Notes under the pieces: model-generated
Database searches by the model: none
The model's input: the letters and a program-made list of their open reading frames with translations, nothing else
Told to the model about the DNA's origin: nothing
Translations under genes and position numbers: made by a program
Shown here: positions 25,807 through 34,847 of the stretch, one piece after another
Numbering within the stretch: the first letter of the stretch is position 1
How the letters are laid out: every line of letters starts with the position of its first letter
Assembly: GCF_050315115.1 (NCBI RefSeq)
Contig: NZ_JBNPOJ010000002.1
Span: 1 to 64,000 of the forward strand
From: Peptoniphilus_A sp022767005
GTDB lineage: Bacteria > Bacillota > Clostridia > Tissierellales > Peptoniphilaceae
Reading direction: 5' to 3'
DNA: 64,000 nucleotides

Positions 25807-26638
25807 CTTTATGATTAGAACTCTTTTAGTATCAGTTATGATTTCCATAATAATACCACTTATTGGAATAGTAATAGTAAATCGTGGCACTGCCATGATT
25901 GGAGATGCTCTTTCCCACGTATCCCTGGCAGGAGTTGCTATTGGTCTTATTTTTTCTATTAATCCACTAATAGGTGCAATAATAGCCTGTATTATAGGTG
26001 CCTTTTCAATTGAAAAAATAAGAAAAAAATTCCCTCAGTTTGGCGATATGGCAACTGCTATTATAACTTCAGTAGGTCTTGGACTTGCAGCAGTGCTTTC
26101 AGATTTTTCTCCTGGAGGAAATAGCTTTGATGCTTATTTATTTGGAAGCATTGCATCTGTTTCTAATGTTGATGTAGTAATAGTCCTTATAACCTTTATT
26201 TTTGTAGTTGTAATATCTTTTGTTTATTATTTTGGACTTTTGAGCATAGCTGTAGATAAACAACTTGCAAAGATGAGTGGAGTTAATGTGGAAAGAATAA
26301 ATGCAATTTTCACCTTTCTTTCTGCAATTACTATTGCACTTTCATCAAAGATAATTGGCGCACTTATGGTAACATCTCTAATAGTTTTGCCTGTGGCATC
26401 TTCACTTTTAATAAGTAGAAGCTACAAAAAAACTTTTTTTAATACTATATTCTTGGGAGTTGTCTACACACTTTTAGGCGTAACTCTCTCTTATTACTTT
26501 GATGTGAAACCAGGTGGTTCAATTGTAATAATTGCATCTCTAGGAATGTTAGTATGTCTACTTATTTCAAAAATTAATCGTAAAAATAATTCTAAAAATT
26601 TTTCAAAAATACAAAATAGTGATATCTGTAAAGTTTAA
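25793..26638 (+). CDS. znuB: Zinc ABC transporter permease
   Basis: A 281-residue membrane protein of the ABC-3 family (manganese/zinc permeases) with about eight to nine helices. The family features RGTAMIGDALSHVSLAGVA and GALMVTSLIVLPVASS are visible. It forms the membrane channel with ZnuC. GGGAGG lies within the end of znuC, ahead of the ATG. The stop codon falls in the loop region of the terminator that follows, so translation to the end may influence hairpin formation. Confidence 0.94.
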   Translation: MLQYSFMIRTLLVSVMISIIIPLIGIVIVNRGTAMIGDALSHVSLAGVAIGLIFSINPLIGAIIACIIGAFSIEKIRKKFPQFGDMATAIITSVGLGLAAVLSDFSPGGNSFDAYLFGSIASVSNVDVVIVLITFIFVVVISFVYYFGLLSIAVDKQLAKMSGVNVERINAIFTFLSAITIALSSKIIGALMVTSLIVLPVASSLLISRSYKKTFFNTIFLGVVYTLLGVTLSYYFDVKPGGSIVIIASLGMLVCLLISKINRKNNSKNFSKIQNSDICKV

Positions 26639-26656
26639 CTTTGCAGATATTTTTTA
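26622..26656 (+). terminator. Terminator of the zinc operon
   Basis: ATATCTGTAAAGT (26622-26634) pairs with ACTTTGCAGATAT (26638-26650), 13 bp with one wobble, then TTTTTT. The stop codon of the permease gene lies in the loop. Confidence 0.9.
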
Positions 26657-26828
26657 TGAACTTTATTGCATCGATTTTAAGTTTTATTTACCAAAATCAT
26701 TGTACTTTATTAAAACATTGACACTATTACAGTCTAGTGTTAATTTATATTTAAGAATACTCTTTAAATTTGTATTTATACATAAGGAAAACAATTTTAT
26801 AAAGAGAAATTTTTATGAGGAGGTTACT

Positions 26829-28832
26829 ATGAAAAATAGTAAGAAAAAATTATTAGTGGCAGGTCTTGCCTCTACACTAATTATGTCTATGGCAATACCA
26901 ACTTTTGCCTGTACAGGAATTATTGTAGGAAAGGACCTTACAGCTGACGGATCTTTTATCTTTGGTAGAACTGAAGATTACCAAAGAAATAGAACTATGA
27001 GGCTTGTAACTCATCCGCGTGGAGAATTTAAAAAAGGCAGCAAATTAGTTGACGTAAACAACGGATTTGAATACATACACCCTGAGGATTCATTAAAATT
27101 TTTCTCTACTCCAGATTCAAGTGTTAAGCCAAAGGATATGGAACAAGGGGTATACGATGCTGCTGGTTACAACGAAGCTGGCGTTGGCATTTTCTGTACA
27201 GTTTCTGCTGATCCATCAGAAGAAATTGAAAAAGCCGATCCCTTTGTTAAAAATGGCGTAAACGAAGCAAGTATGACTACATTTTTACTTGCACACGCAA
27301 AATCTGCTAAGGGAGCAATTGAACTTTTAGCTGATACAATTGACAAACAAGGTGCTTCCATGGGAGATATAGTTGCTTTTGGTGACCAAAATGAAGTTTG
27401 GTACATGGAAATTTATTCTGGACATCAATATGTTGCAATTAAATACCCTGCAGATAAATTCAGTATTTTCCCTAACGATTTTTGGCTAGGTGGAGTTGAC
27501 CTTAAAGATAAGGAAAATGTAATTGCTTCCAAAGATATTGTAAAAATTGCAAAGGATGCAAAGACTTATAAAGAAACTGAAGAGGGTTTAATGGACATGG
27601 CTGGATCTTACGGACCAAAGGAAATTTCTGATACAAGCCGTTCAAGAATTTGGTCAGGCATTCACGACTTAGATCCAAATTCTAAAATTCCTTACGACGC
27701 TAAGAGATTTGACCTATTAAACGATCTTTCTAAAGATTCAGAAAAAATTACAATTGATCATGCTCTAAACGTATTTAGAAATAGATTTGAAGGAACAGAT
27801 TATATTCCATCAGATAATAAGGCTGAAAGAAAAGCAAATCCAAAGACTCATAAGAGACCAATTGGCAGCATTAACACAATGCAAGCTCACATCTTCCAAA
27901 TCAAAGATGGTTATCCAAAGGATGCTCCTGGCATTATGTGGATGACTCTTGGAAGTCCTCTAAATATTCCTTGGATTCCAATTTTCCCAGACATAAATGA
28001 CTCAACTGATGAAGCTAAAAATAATTCTGCAACTTATGATGCAAACTCATATTACTGGGTTGGATCATCTGTAAATGATTTAGTTTCAGGAAATAGAGAA
28101 GAACTTGGTGAACCTACTCGCAAGAAAATAAATGAATTCGAAGAAAAAGTTAAAAAAGAACTTCCAGAAGTTGAAAAGGAATGGATCGCTCTTTATGCAA
28201 AGGATAAAGAAAAAGCAGCTGAATTTTCTACTGCAAAAACAATGGAATGGGAAAAAGAAGTATTTGAACTTGAAAAATCACTTCAAAGCGAACTTTCTAA
28301 AGTTTCAAAGGCTGACTTAATCGATCACTGGGCAAGAAAACCAATAATCGAAGCTATAAATAAAAAATTAATGGTTGGCACATCTGATCTTTACTTCTCT
28401 CCAAACGAAAAAATTTCTCGTGGAGAATTTATTACAATTTTAGGTAGACTTGGCAAAGTTGATACCGAAAAATATGCTGAAATTAAAGATAAAAATATCG
28501 AAGCAGGAAAATTCTATACTGAGTACATGAACTGGGCAGTTTCTAATAACCTCCTTCCAAAAACTTCAAAAGCAATAGCTTCTGAAAAAATCACTCGTGA
28601 AGAAATGGCACATATTTTAGCATCTTATCTAAAATTAACAGGCGACGACACTTCAACTCTTAAATTAGTTAATTTTGCTGACGAAAAAGAAATTTCTGAT
28701 TGGGCTTATGAAGATATTCAATTCTTAGCAAATAAAGGAATTTTAACGGGAACTTCAGAAAATAAATTCTCTCCAAAGGCAAATCTTACAAGAGCAGAAG
28801 TTGCTCAAATTATTTCTAAACTTTCTAAATAA
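26829..28832 (+). CDS. C69 family dipeptidase with S-layer homology domains
   Basis: A 667-residue exported peptidase. A signal peptide (residues 1-27, ending PTFA) precedes Cys28, which becomes the N-terminal nucleophile of family C69 (CTGIIVGKDLTADGSFIFGRTEDY). The catalytic part extends to about residue 460. A charged linker leads to three S-layer homology repeats (about 499-538, 551-600 and 614-667; ISRGEFITIL, ITREEMAHIL, LTRAEVAQII). These anchor it to the cell wall, so it breaks down dipeptides at the surface. The ATG at 26829 follows AGGAGG. It feeds an organism that otherwise shows several amino-acid-use genes. It stands alone between terminators. Confidence 0.93.
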   Translation: MKNSKKKLLVAGLASTLIMSMAIPTFACTGIIVGKDLTADGSFIFGRTEDYQRNRTMRLVTHPRGEFKKGSKLVDVNNGFEYIHPEDSLKFFSTPDSSVKPKDMEQGVYDAAGYNEAGVGIFCTVSADPSEEIEKADPFVKNGVNEASMTTFLLAHAKSAKGAIELLADTIDKQGASMGDIVAFGDQNEVWYMEIYSGHQYVAIKYPADKFSIFPNDFWLGGVDLKDKENVIASKDIVKIAKDAKTYKETEEGLMDMAGSYGPKEISDTSRSRIWSGIHDLDPNSKIPYDAKRFDLLNDLSKDSEKITIDHALNVFRNRFEGTDYIPSDNKAERKANPKTHKRPIGSINTMQAHIFQIKDGYPKDAPGIMWMTLGSPLNIPWIPIFPDINDSTDEAKNNSATYDANSYYWVGSSVNDLVSGNREELGEPTRKKINEFEEKVKKELPEVEKEWIALYAKDKEKAAEFSTAKTMEWEKEVFELEKSLQSELSKVSKADLIDHWARKPIIEAINKKLMVGTSDLYFSPNEKISRGEFITILGRLGKVDTEKYAEIKDKNIEAGKFYTEYMNWAVSNNLLPKTSKAIASEKITREEMAHILASYLKLTGDDTSTLKLVNFADEKEISDWAYEDIQFLANKGILTGTSENKFSPKANLTRAEVAQIISKLSK

Positions 28833-28867
28833 ATTTATGTTTAAATAAAATTTAATTATCTATTAAA

Positions 28868-28894
28868 AAAATCCTAGAAAATTCTAGGATTTTT
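28868..28894 (+). terminator. Terminator after the C69 peptidase gene
   Basis: AATCCTAGAA pairs with TTCTAGGATT (28870-28891) and is flanked by A and T runs, so it can work in both directions. Confidence 0.88.
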
Positions 28895-28976
28895 GCATAT
28901 ATAAAAATTTACAAACTAAAATTAATTTCTAAACCTATTAGCAAAATTTTTCTCTACTAAAAGGACATCTAAAGGG

Positions 28977-29075
28977 TTAGTCTGCTTTTATAGAACTCAT
29001 GTCTTTAACTTCATCTATCCACTTGCTTAACTAATAATCTCTTTTATCACTTTTTTTACTTACTATTTCATACAC
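28977..29075 (-). pseudogene. Degenerate coding remnant
   Basis: Read on the minus strand the segment gives VYEIVSKKSDKRDY, a stop, LSKWIDEVKDMSSIKAD and a second stop, with protein-like composition but no start or ribosome site. It looks like the decayed end of a gene once located between the C69 peptidase gene and ftsH. The parent is not recognised. Confidence 0.3.
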
Positions 29076-29085
29076 TGAAATTTCT

Positions 29086-29114
29086 GCAAAACAAAGGGCA
29101 GCCTAAGCCGCCCC
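29086..29114 (-). terminator. Terminator after ftsH
   Basis: On the minus strand GGGCGGC pairs with GCTGCCC (29096-29113, one G-T pair, TTAG loop), then TTTGTTTTG. It begins 6 bases after the ftsH stop codon. Confidence 0.85.
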
Positions 29115-29119
29115 ATTAT

Positions 29120-30967
29120 TTATTCATTTTTTTCATCAAAGTCTTTATATTTTAATAAAATTTCCATAAACTGTTTACCAGTAATGGTTTCTTCTTCAAG
29201 CAAGAACTCGGCAAGTTCCTTCATTGCATCTCTGTTGTCGGCAATTAGTTTTCTTGCTTTCTCTTGTGCACTTTTTACGATTTTTACAATTAAATCGTCT
29301 ATTTCCTTACGAGTTTCTTCAGAGCAATTCATATTTCCTGAATCTCCCATATATCTCGAACCATTTTCTTGGAACTTAACCATTCCAAATTCGTCAGCCA
29401 TGCCATATTGAGTTATCATTGCCCTTGCAGTATCTGTCGCCTTTTCGATGTCATTTGCAGCACCAGTTGATACTTCATTAAAGATTACTTCTTCTGCCGC
29501 ACGGCCACCACATAAAGTTGTAATATGATTTATGAGGTCTTCTCTCGTGTATAGATTTTTTTCGTCCTTTGGAACCTGCATTGTATAACCAAGTGCACCA
29601 GAAGTCCTTGGGATGATTGTAATTTTTTCCACAGGCTCAGATCCAGTTTGAAGTGCCGCCACAAGTGCGTGGCCAATTTCGTGATAGGATACTCTCTTTT
29701 TTTCTTCTGGAGATAAAATATCCTGCTTTCTTTGTGCACCTGCAATTACAACTTCAATGGACTCTTGGATGTCCTCTTGTTTAACTTTATCTCGGCCCAT
29801 TCTAACTGCACGTAGGGCAGCTTCGTTTAAAATATTGGCAAGTTGAGCTCCAGATGCACCTGCTGTTGACCTAGCAATTAGTGAATAGTCTATATCATCT
29901 TCCATTTGATATCCTTTTGCGTGAACTTTTAATATTTCAATTCTATCTTTAAGAGTAGGAAGTTCAACTCGAATTTGTCTGTCAAATCTGCCTGGTCTTA
30001 AAAGTGCAGGGTCTAAAATTTCTGGTCTATTAGTAGCAGCAAGCATTACAATTCCAATATTGCCATCAAATCCATCCATTTCAGTCAAAAGTTGGTTAAG
30101 AGTTTGCTCTCTTTCATCATTTCCAGAAATTCCAGCAGCATCTCTCTTTTTTCCAATTGTGTCGATTTCGTCAATAAAAATAATACAAGGTGCATTTTTC
30201 TTTGCTTCGTCAAAAAGTTCTCTAACTTTTGCAGCTCCTCGACCTACAAACATTTCTACAAATTCTGAACCTGCGATAGAGAAAAAGGGTACATGACTTT
30301 CGCCAGCGACTGCTCTTGCAAGTAATGTCTTGCCTGTTCCAGGAGGTCCAACTAAAAGTGCTCCTTTAGGGCATTTCGCACCAATCTTTGTGTACTTGCC
30401 AGGATTTTTTAAGTAATCCACAATTTCTACAAGAGATTCCTCTGCTTCCTCCTGACCTGCAACATCGTCAAAGTTTACGGTTTCGCCATTAGGCTCGTAC
30501 TTTTGAATTTTCTTTCCTCCGCCAAAAATTCCGCCAGCTCCACTTGTCATACCTTGCATTCTCTTTGTAAAAGCTCTTTGTAAAAAGAAAAATAATAGAA
30601 TTGGAATTCCCCAAGTCATTATAAAGGACATAAATAAATTTGGTTTTTCAGGAATTTCTGAAGAATAATTTACATTTTCTTCTTCTAGATCTTTTACTAT
30701 GTTTGGATCTTCCATTTTTCCCGTTTTATAAACTTTTTTATCGCCCTTTAAAGTGAAAAGAATTTGGTCTTGTTTAAATCTAACTTCATCTACTTTTCCT
30801 TCACTTATATTTCTTCTGAAATCAGAATAAGCTGCATTCTCTATACTATTTTGCGAAAGCATTGGAATAATCAACCAATTAAGTGCAAAAACTGCCAAGA
30901 TGACAATTAGATAATATCTAAGTAAATTATACTGGGGTCTTTTATTTTTATTGTCTTTATCATCCAT
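29120..30967 (-). CDS. ftsH: ATP-dependent zinc metalloprotease FtsH
   Basis: A 615-residue membrane-bound AAA+ protease. Two membrane helices (about 17-38 and 108-127) flank a short extracytoplasmic segment. The AAA+ domain follows with Walker A GPPGTGKT, Walker B CIIFIDEID and the second region of homology ATNRPEILDPALLRPGRFD. The zinc-protease part has HEIGH (HExxH) and a later Asp ligand. The length is normal. It degrades damaged or regulatory membrane and cytosolic proteins. AGGAGG precedes the ATG. It is transcribed separately from nrdAB, whose terminator lies in between. Confidence 0.97.
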   Translation of the reverse strand: MDDKDNKNKRPQYNLLRYYLIVILAVFALNWLIIPMLSQNSIENAAYSDFRRNISEGKVDEVRFKQDQILFTLKGDKKVYKTGKMEDPNIVKDLEEENVNYSSEIPEKPNLFMSFIMTWGIPILLFFFLQRAFTKRMQGMTSGAGGIFGGGKKIQKYEPNGETVNFDDVAGQEEAEESLVEIVDYLKNPGKYTKIGAKCPKGALLVGPPGTGKTLLARAVAGESHVPFFSIAGSEFVEMFVGRGAAKVRELFDEAKKNAPCIIFIDEIDTIGKKRDAAGISGNDEREQTLNQLLTEMDGFDGNIGIVMLAATNRPEILDPALLRPGRFDRQIRVELPTLKDRIEILKVHAKGYQMEDDIDYSLIARSTAGASGAQLANILNEAALRAVRMGRDKVKQEDIQESIEVVIAGAQRKQDILSPEEKKRVSYHEIGHALVAALQTGSEPVEKITIIPRTSGALGYTMQVPKDEKNLYTREDLINHITTLCGGRAAEEVIFNEVSTGAANDIEKATDTARAMITQYGMADEFGMVKFQENGSRYMGDSGNMNCSEETRKEIDDLIVKIVKSAQEKARKLIADNRDAMKELAEFLLEEETITGKQFMEILLKYKDFDEKNE

Positions 30968-31004
30968 TAATTTAACCTCCTAATTTATTGCGATATGTAG
31001 AAAT

Positions 31005-31030
31005 TAAAAAGCCGGACACAAAATCCGGCT
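31005..31030 (-). terminator. Terminator after nrdB
   Basis: On the minus strand AGCCGGA pairs with TCCGGCT (31010-31030) and TTTTT follows. It ends the nrdAB transcript upstream of ftsH. Confidence 0.88.
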
Positions 31031-31045
31031 AAAATTTATTTCTTA

Positions 31046-32086
31046 TCAAAGGTCATCTTCAATTACAGAAGATTTTGAATATGCAGATGGTTTTGCTTCA
31101 AAAAAGTCTGTTTTTATTTGGTTTGGATCAGAATATTCACTAACCCACTTCATTGATTCAGGTTCTTCAATGTTTTCATCAAAAAGATTTCCAAAACCTA
31201 AGTTTCTTGAACGCAAATTGCCAAGATACATTATATAATCTTCGATCATTTTTTCATTTAGACCTCTAATATCATCGCCTATGACATATTTACCCCAAGA
31301 TATTTCTTCTTCAACACCTTTTTTAAGCATTTCTTTATATTTTTTTATGTTTTCATCTGTAAATATTTCTGGATTTTCCTTTTTCATTTCCAAAATAATA
31401 CTTCTGAAGAGCCAAAGATGTGTGTTCTCGTCTCTATTGATGTATCTAATTTCAGAAACTGTGCCAGGCATTTTTCCCATTCTTCCGAGATTATAGAAGA
31501 AAGAAAAACCTGAATAAAAATAAATTCCTTCCAAAATATAATTTGCAATTAATGCTTTCATAAAGTTATCTAAATTTTCATCTTCATAAAAATCTTGATA
31601 TTGGTCGCCAATAAATTTATTTCTCTTTAAAAGAACTTCATCGTCTTTGTATTGGTACAAAATTTTTTCTCTCTCTTCTGGAGAGCAAATTGTATCCAAA
31701 ATATAAGAATAGGATTGAGAGTGAATAGACTCTTGATAACCTTGGATTGAAAGACATAAATTTATTTCATTTGCAGTTACATAGGATTGAAGCTTAGGAA
31801 TTTGTGCAGTTTGAAGAGAATCTAAATATATCAAAAAAGACAAAATTTTGTCATAGGCAGTCTTTTCGTGCAAATCTAAAATCCTATAATCTTTCACATC
31901 TTGAGAAAGATTTATTTCCTCTGGAATCCAAAAATTATTCATAGCTTGGCGATACCAGTCGCTAGTCCAACTATACTTCAAATTGTTAAAATCATTTAAG
32001 TTTGTAGTGTTACCATTAATAATTCTTCTCTTATATGTTTCAATATCTCCCTTTTCGTTAAAGAGTCCTCTTTTTGAAAGTTTCAT
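31046..32086 (-). CDS. nrdB: Ribonucleoside-diphosphate reductase beta subunit
   Basis: A 346-residue ferritin-like R2 subunit of aerobic-type ribonucleotide reductase. It carries a dimetal centre and normally a tyrosyl radical. Metal-ligand motifs are visible as EKTAYDKI, IQGYQESIHSQSY (Glu and His) and IRYINRDENTHLWLF (Glu and His). The C-terminal tail (SSVIEDDL) would dock on NrdA. The ATG at 32086 with GGAGG just upstream is chosen; an upstream ATG at 32134 lies inside nrdA. It ends the nrdAB operon. An oxygen-dependent reductase in a probable anaerobe suggests some tolerance to oxygen. Confidence 0.95.
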   Translation of the reverse strand: MKLSKRGLFNEKGDIETYKRRIINGNTTNLNDFNNLKYSWTSDWYRQAMNNFWIPEEINLSQDVKDYRILDLHEKTAYDKILSFLIYLDSLQTAQIPKLQSYVTANEINLCLSIQGYQESIHSQSYSYILDTICSPEEREKILYQYKDDEVLLKRNKFIGDQYQDFYEDENLDNFMKALIANYILEGIYFYSGFSFFYNLGRMGKMPGTVSEIRYINRDENTHLWLFRSIILEMKKENPEIFTDENIKKYKEMLKKGVEEEISWGKYVIGDDIRGLNEKMIEDYIMYLGNLRSRNLGFGNLFDENIEEPESMKWVSEYSDPNQIKTDFFEAKPSAYSKSSVIEDDL

Positions 32087-32105
32087 ATTTCCTCCTAATT
32101 CTAAA

Positions 32106-34634
32106 TTATGATGCGCAATAATCGCAGTCTTCAACTTCTAAAGACTTGCTTCTAACATAATAAACTGACTTTATTTTTTCCTTTGCAGCCTTGATATAAA
32201 GGTTTAAAATCTTTCTCATAGTAAAGTCCGTAGTAATATAAAAATTAATTGACTGACCTTGGTCAATATGTCTTTGCCTTATTGCTGCAGCTTCAATTAC
32301 AAGATTTTGGTTTAGCTCGTGAGCATTTTCATATAGCCAAAAATTTTGTGGTGTTAAATCTGGTGCAACTCTAGGCAAAATTGAACCCTTTTTTTCTTCT
32401 AGGAAATATCTATTCATTACAGGGTCAACACCTGCAGTAGTTGCAGAAATTATAGAAGTAGAACCCGTTGGTGCAATTGCCATTATATATCCATTTCTAA
32501 GTCCATTTTTATTTACATCTTCGCGAAGTTTTTGCCACTTTTCATCCTTATAATCTCTTAAATCAAAATAATTTCCATTTTGCCAATCTGAACCTTCAAA
32601 GAAATCATAGGATCCCTTTTCCTTTGCAAGTTCCATAGAAGCAGTTATTGCGTGGTAATTTATCCTTTCATAGACATCATCAGCCCACTTCAAGTGATCT
32701 TCAATGTCAGAAAAGGCCATGCCAGCTTTTACAAGAGCATGATGGTAACCACTTGTTCCAAGTCCAATGGATCTATACTTTCTATTTGTTACTTTTGCGT
32801 AGGGAACTGGATAATAATTTAGATCTATTACATTATCAAGTGCTCTAACTGTAGTTTTTACAATGTCTTTTAACTCTTCATCATCTTGTAAGTCGATATT
32901 TCCAAGTACAAGAGATGCAAGATTACATACTACAAAATCTCCAGGTTTAGTTTTTGTAACTATTACTTCATCTCCGTCTTCAGTTTCTATTTTAGTTTCA
33001 AGAGTTTCTATTGCAGACATATTTTGCATAATTTCTGTGCAAAGATTTGAGGAATAAATCATTCCCACATGCTTATTTGGATTCATTTCATTTACATTAT
33101 CTCTATAAAAGGCAAAGGGAGTTCCAGTTTCTGTTAGAGATTTAATAATAAGTCTAACTAAATCCTTGACGCTCATTTCACGTCTTGAAATATTTTCGTC
33201 AGAAACGCACTCTCTATATTTTTCTTCCCACTCTTTTCCATAATAATCTTCAAGAGAATAACCCTTTTTTTCAAGAATTTCATGAGGATCAAACATATAC
33301 CAAGTTGCATTAATGTCTTTTTCCGCCAATTCAAAAAATAAGTTTGGATAACAAATAGCAGGGAAAATATCATGAGCCTTCATTCTATCGTCGCCATTAT
33401 TTGTTCTAAGTTGCAAAAATTCTGGGATGTCTTTGTGCCAAGCATCAAGATAACATGACACTGAACCTTGTCTAACACCAAGTTGATCAACTGCAACAGC
33501 AGTATCATTTGCAAGCTTAATCCACCTAATAACTCCACCAGCAACACCTTTAAAACCCCTTATGTCAGAACCTGTTGCACGAACCTTTCCAAAATAAAGA
33601 CCCATTCCGCCACCATGTTTAGATATTTGTGCAAAGTTATCAATTGAGCGATATATTCCCTTTAAAGTATCAGGAACTGTGTCTATAAAGCAAGATGAAA
33701 GCTGATTGTAAGGCTTTCTAGCATTTGACATAGTTGGCGTTGCAACTGTTACCTTTAAAGTAGAATAAATATCATAAAACTTTTTCGCCCAATAAATTTT
33801 ATTTTTTTCAGGTATTGCAAGGTGCATTGCAATGCCCATGAACATTTCCTGTATGCTTTCTACAAATCTTCCGTCGTGACTTCTTATTACATATCTCTTT
33901 ATTAAAAGATCTAGACCAGAATAATTTAAAAGCTTATTTCTAGAATTATCTATATAATTTTCTAACTCTAAAATTTCATCGCGGGAATAATTTTCTAAAA
34001 TGTATTTTCCATAGAGGTTCCTTTCAGTTAAAAATACAATTTTTTCGTAAAAATTATTTATGTTAAAATCCTCTAAATTTTTTGCTATTTTCTTTTCCAA
34101 ATCGTAATTCAAAAATAATGCTGCAATAAATTCCCACTTAGGCGAATCCTTGTCTGTTAGCTCACTTGCGGCTTTTATAATTTCAGAAAGATAGGCATCT
34201 TCACTTTGGTCTTTCTTTACAAAAGATTGGAACTTATTGTACAAGTTTTCAAGTTCGTATTTTTTTTGGTCATAGTTTTTTCTCACGAATTTTAAAATCT
34301 TTAGGACTTTTTCATCTTTTATGAAATTTCCAAATTTTTCTAAAATTTGTCTTTCTTCAGAGTGTCTATTTCTATAAAGAATGTATGCCTTGACAACTTC
34401 GATTTCCTTTTCATCAATTAGCTTTAACTCAACTAAATCCTGAATTTCCTCAACAGTGGGTGGATTCTTTGGATCATAATTTTTCAAAAGCTTATCTTTA
34501 ATATCAAGAGCATAATTATTTATAACATTGTCGTCGTACTTTTTACCGACAGAATCAAAGGCCTTTTCTATTGCATTTTTAATCTTCAAATGATCGAAAG
34601 TTGCCTCTCTCTTGTCTCTTTTTAATATTTTCAT
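32106..34634 (-). CDS. nrdA: Ribonucleoside-diphosphate reductase alpha subunit
   Basis: An 842-residue catalytic subunit. An ATP-cone (about 1-90, starting MKILKRDKREATFDH) gives allosteric control of activity. The ten-stranded barrel includes SSCFIDTVPD (first active-site Cys), SSNLCTEIMQNMS (Asn-x-Cys-x-Glu radical site) and VCNLASL. The C-terminus ends DCDYCAS, the Cys pair that renews the active-site disulfide. It reduces ribonucleoside diphosphates to deoxy forms. nrdB follows 19 bases after its stop. A candidate NrdR operator lies about 50 bases upstream. The length fits class Ia enzymes. Confidence 0.96.
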   Translation of the reverse strand: MKILKRDKREATFDHLKIKNAIEKAFDSVGKKYDDNVINNYALDIKDKLLKNYDPKNPPTVEEIQDLVELKLIDEKEIEVVKAYILYRNRHSEERQILEKFGNFIKDEKVLKILKFVRKNYDQKKYELENLYNKFQSFVKKDQSEDAYLSEIIKAASELTDKDSPKWEFIAALFLNYDLEKKIAKNLEDFNINNFYEKIVFLTERNLYGKYILENYSRDEILELENYIDNSRNKLLNYSGLDLLIKRYVIRSHDGRFVESIQEMFMGIAMHLAIPEKNKIYWAKKFYDIYSTLKVTVATPTMSNARKPYNQLSSCFIDTVPDTLKGIYRSIDNFAQISKHGGGMGLYFGKVRATGSDIRGFKGVAGGVIRWIKLANDTAVAVDQLGVRQGSVSCYLDAWHKDIPEFLQLRTNNGDDRMKAHDIFPAICYPNLFFELAEKDINATWYMFDPHEILEKKGYSLEDYYGKEWEEKYRECVSDENISRREMSVKDLVRLIIKSLTETGTPFAFYRDNVNEMNPNKHVGMIYSSNLCTEIMQNMSAIETLETKIETEDGDEVIVTKTKPGDFVVCNLASLVLGNIDLQDDEELKDIVKTTVRALDNVIDLNYYPVPYAKVTNRKYRSIGLGTSGYHHALVKAGMAFSDIEDHLKWADDVYERINYHAITASMELAKEKGSYDFFEGSDWQNGNYFDLRDYKDEKWQKLREDVNKNGLRNGYIMAIAPTGSTSIISATTAGVDPVMNRYFLEEKKGSILPRVAPDLTPQNFWLYENAHELNQNLVIEAAAIRQRHIDQGQSINFYITTDFTMRKILNLYIKAAKEKIKSVYYVRSKSLEVEDCDYCAS

Positions 34635-34680
34635 GAATCCCCCATATAGTATATTATTTTAATATTTCTTTTTAAATACT

Positions 34681-34692
34681 ACTATATATTAT
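34681..34692 (-). promoter_or_regulatory. Candidate NrdR operator upstream of nrdA
   Basis: ACTATATATTAT matches the core ACwATATATwGT of NrdR boxes at 11 of 12 positions and lies 47 bases before the nrdA start. NrdR boxes usually occur in pairs; the AT-rich segment near 34644-34658 is only a poor second match. Confidence 0.4.
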
Positions 34693-34802
34693 CACAAACC
34701 AAATATTATAAGTAGACCCTTATTAAATAAAAATAACTTTAGATTTTTATTCATATAAATTTTTAAAAATTTTATTATAGACTTTTAAAAGTATTATCTA
34801 AA

Positions 34803-34845
34803 GGCATAAAAAATCCCAAGCCCTTGAGCTTGGGATTTTTTGTCT
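34803..34845 (-). terminator. Terminator after the stalk-domain lipoprotein gene
   Basis: AAAAAATCCCAAGC (34808-34821) and GCTTGGGATTTTTT (34828-34841) form a perfect 14-bp stem. Symmetric A and T runs make it usable in both directions; on the minus strand it follows the lipoprotein gene by a few bases. Confidence 0.92.
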
Positions 34846-34847
34846 AA

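Noticed and set aside
26619..26828. Longer N-terminus for the C69 peptidase gene
   Set aside because: It would run through the zinc-operon terminator and place the signal peptide internally; the ATG at 26829 has AGGAGG.
34644..34658. Second NrdR box paired with the one at 34681
   Set aside because: Spacing would fit, but the sequence matches the core poorly.
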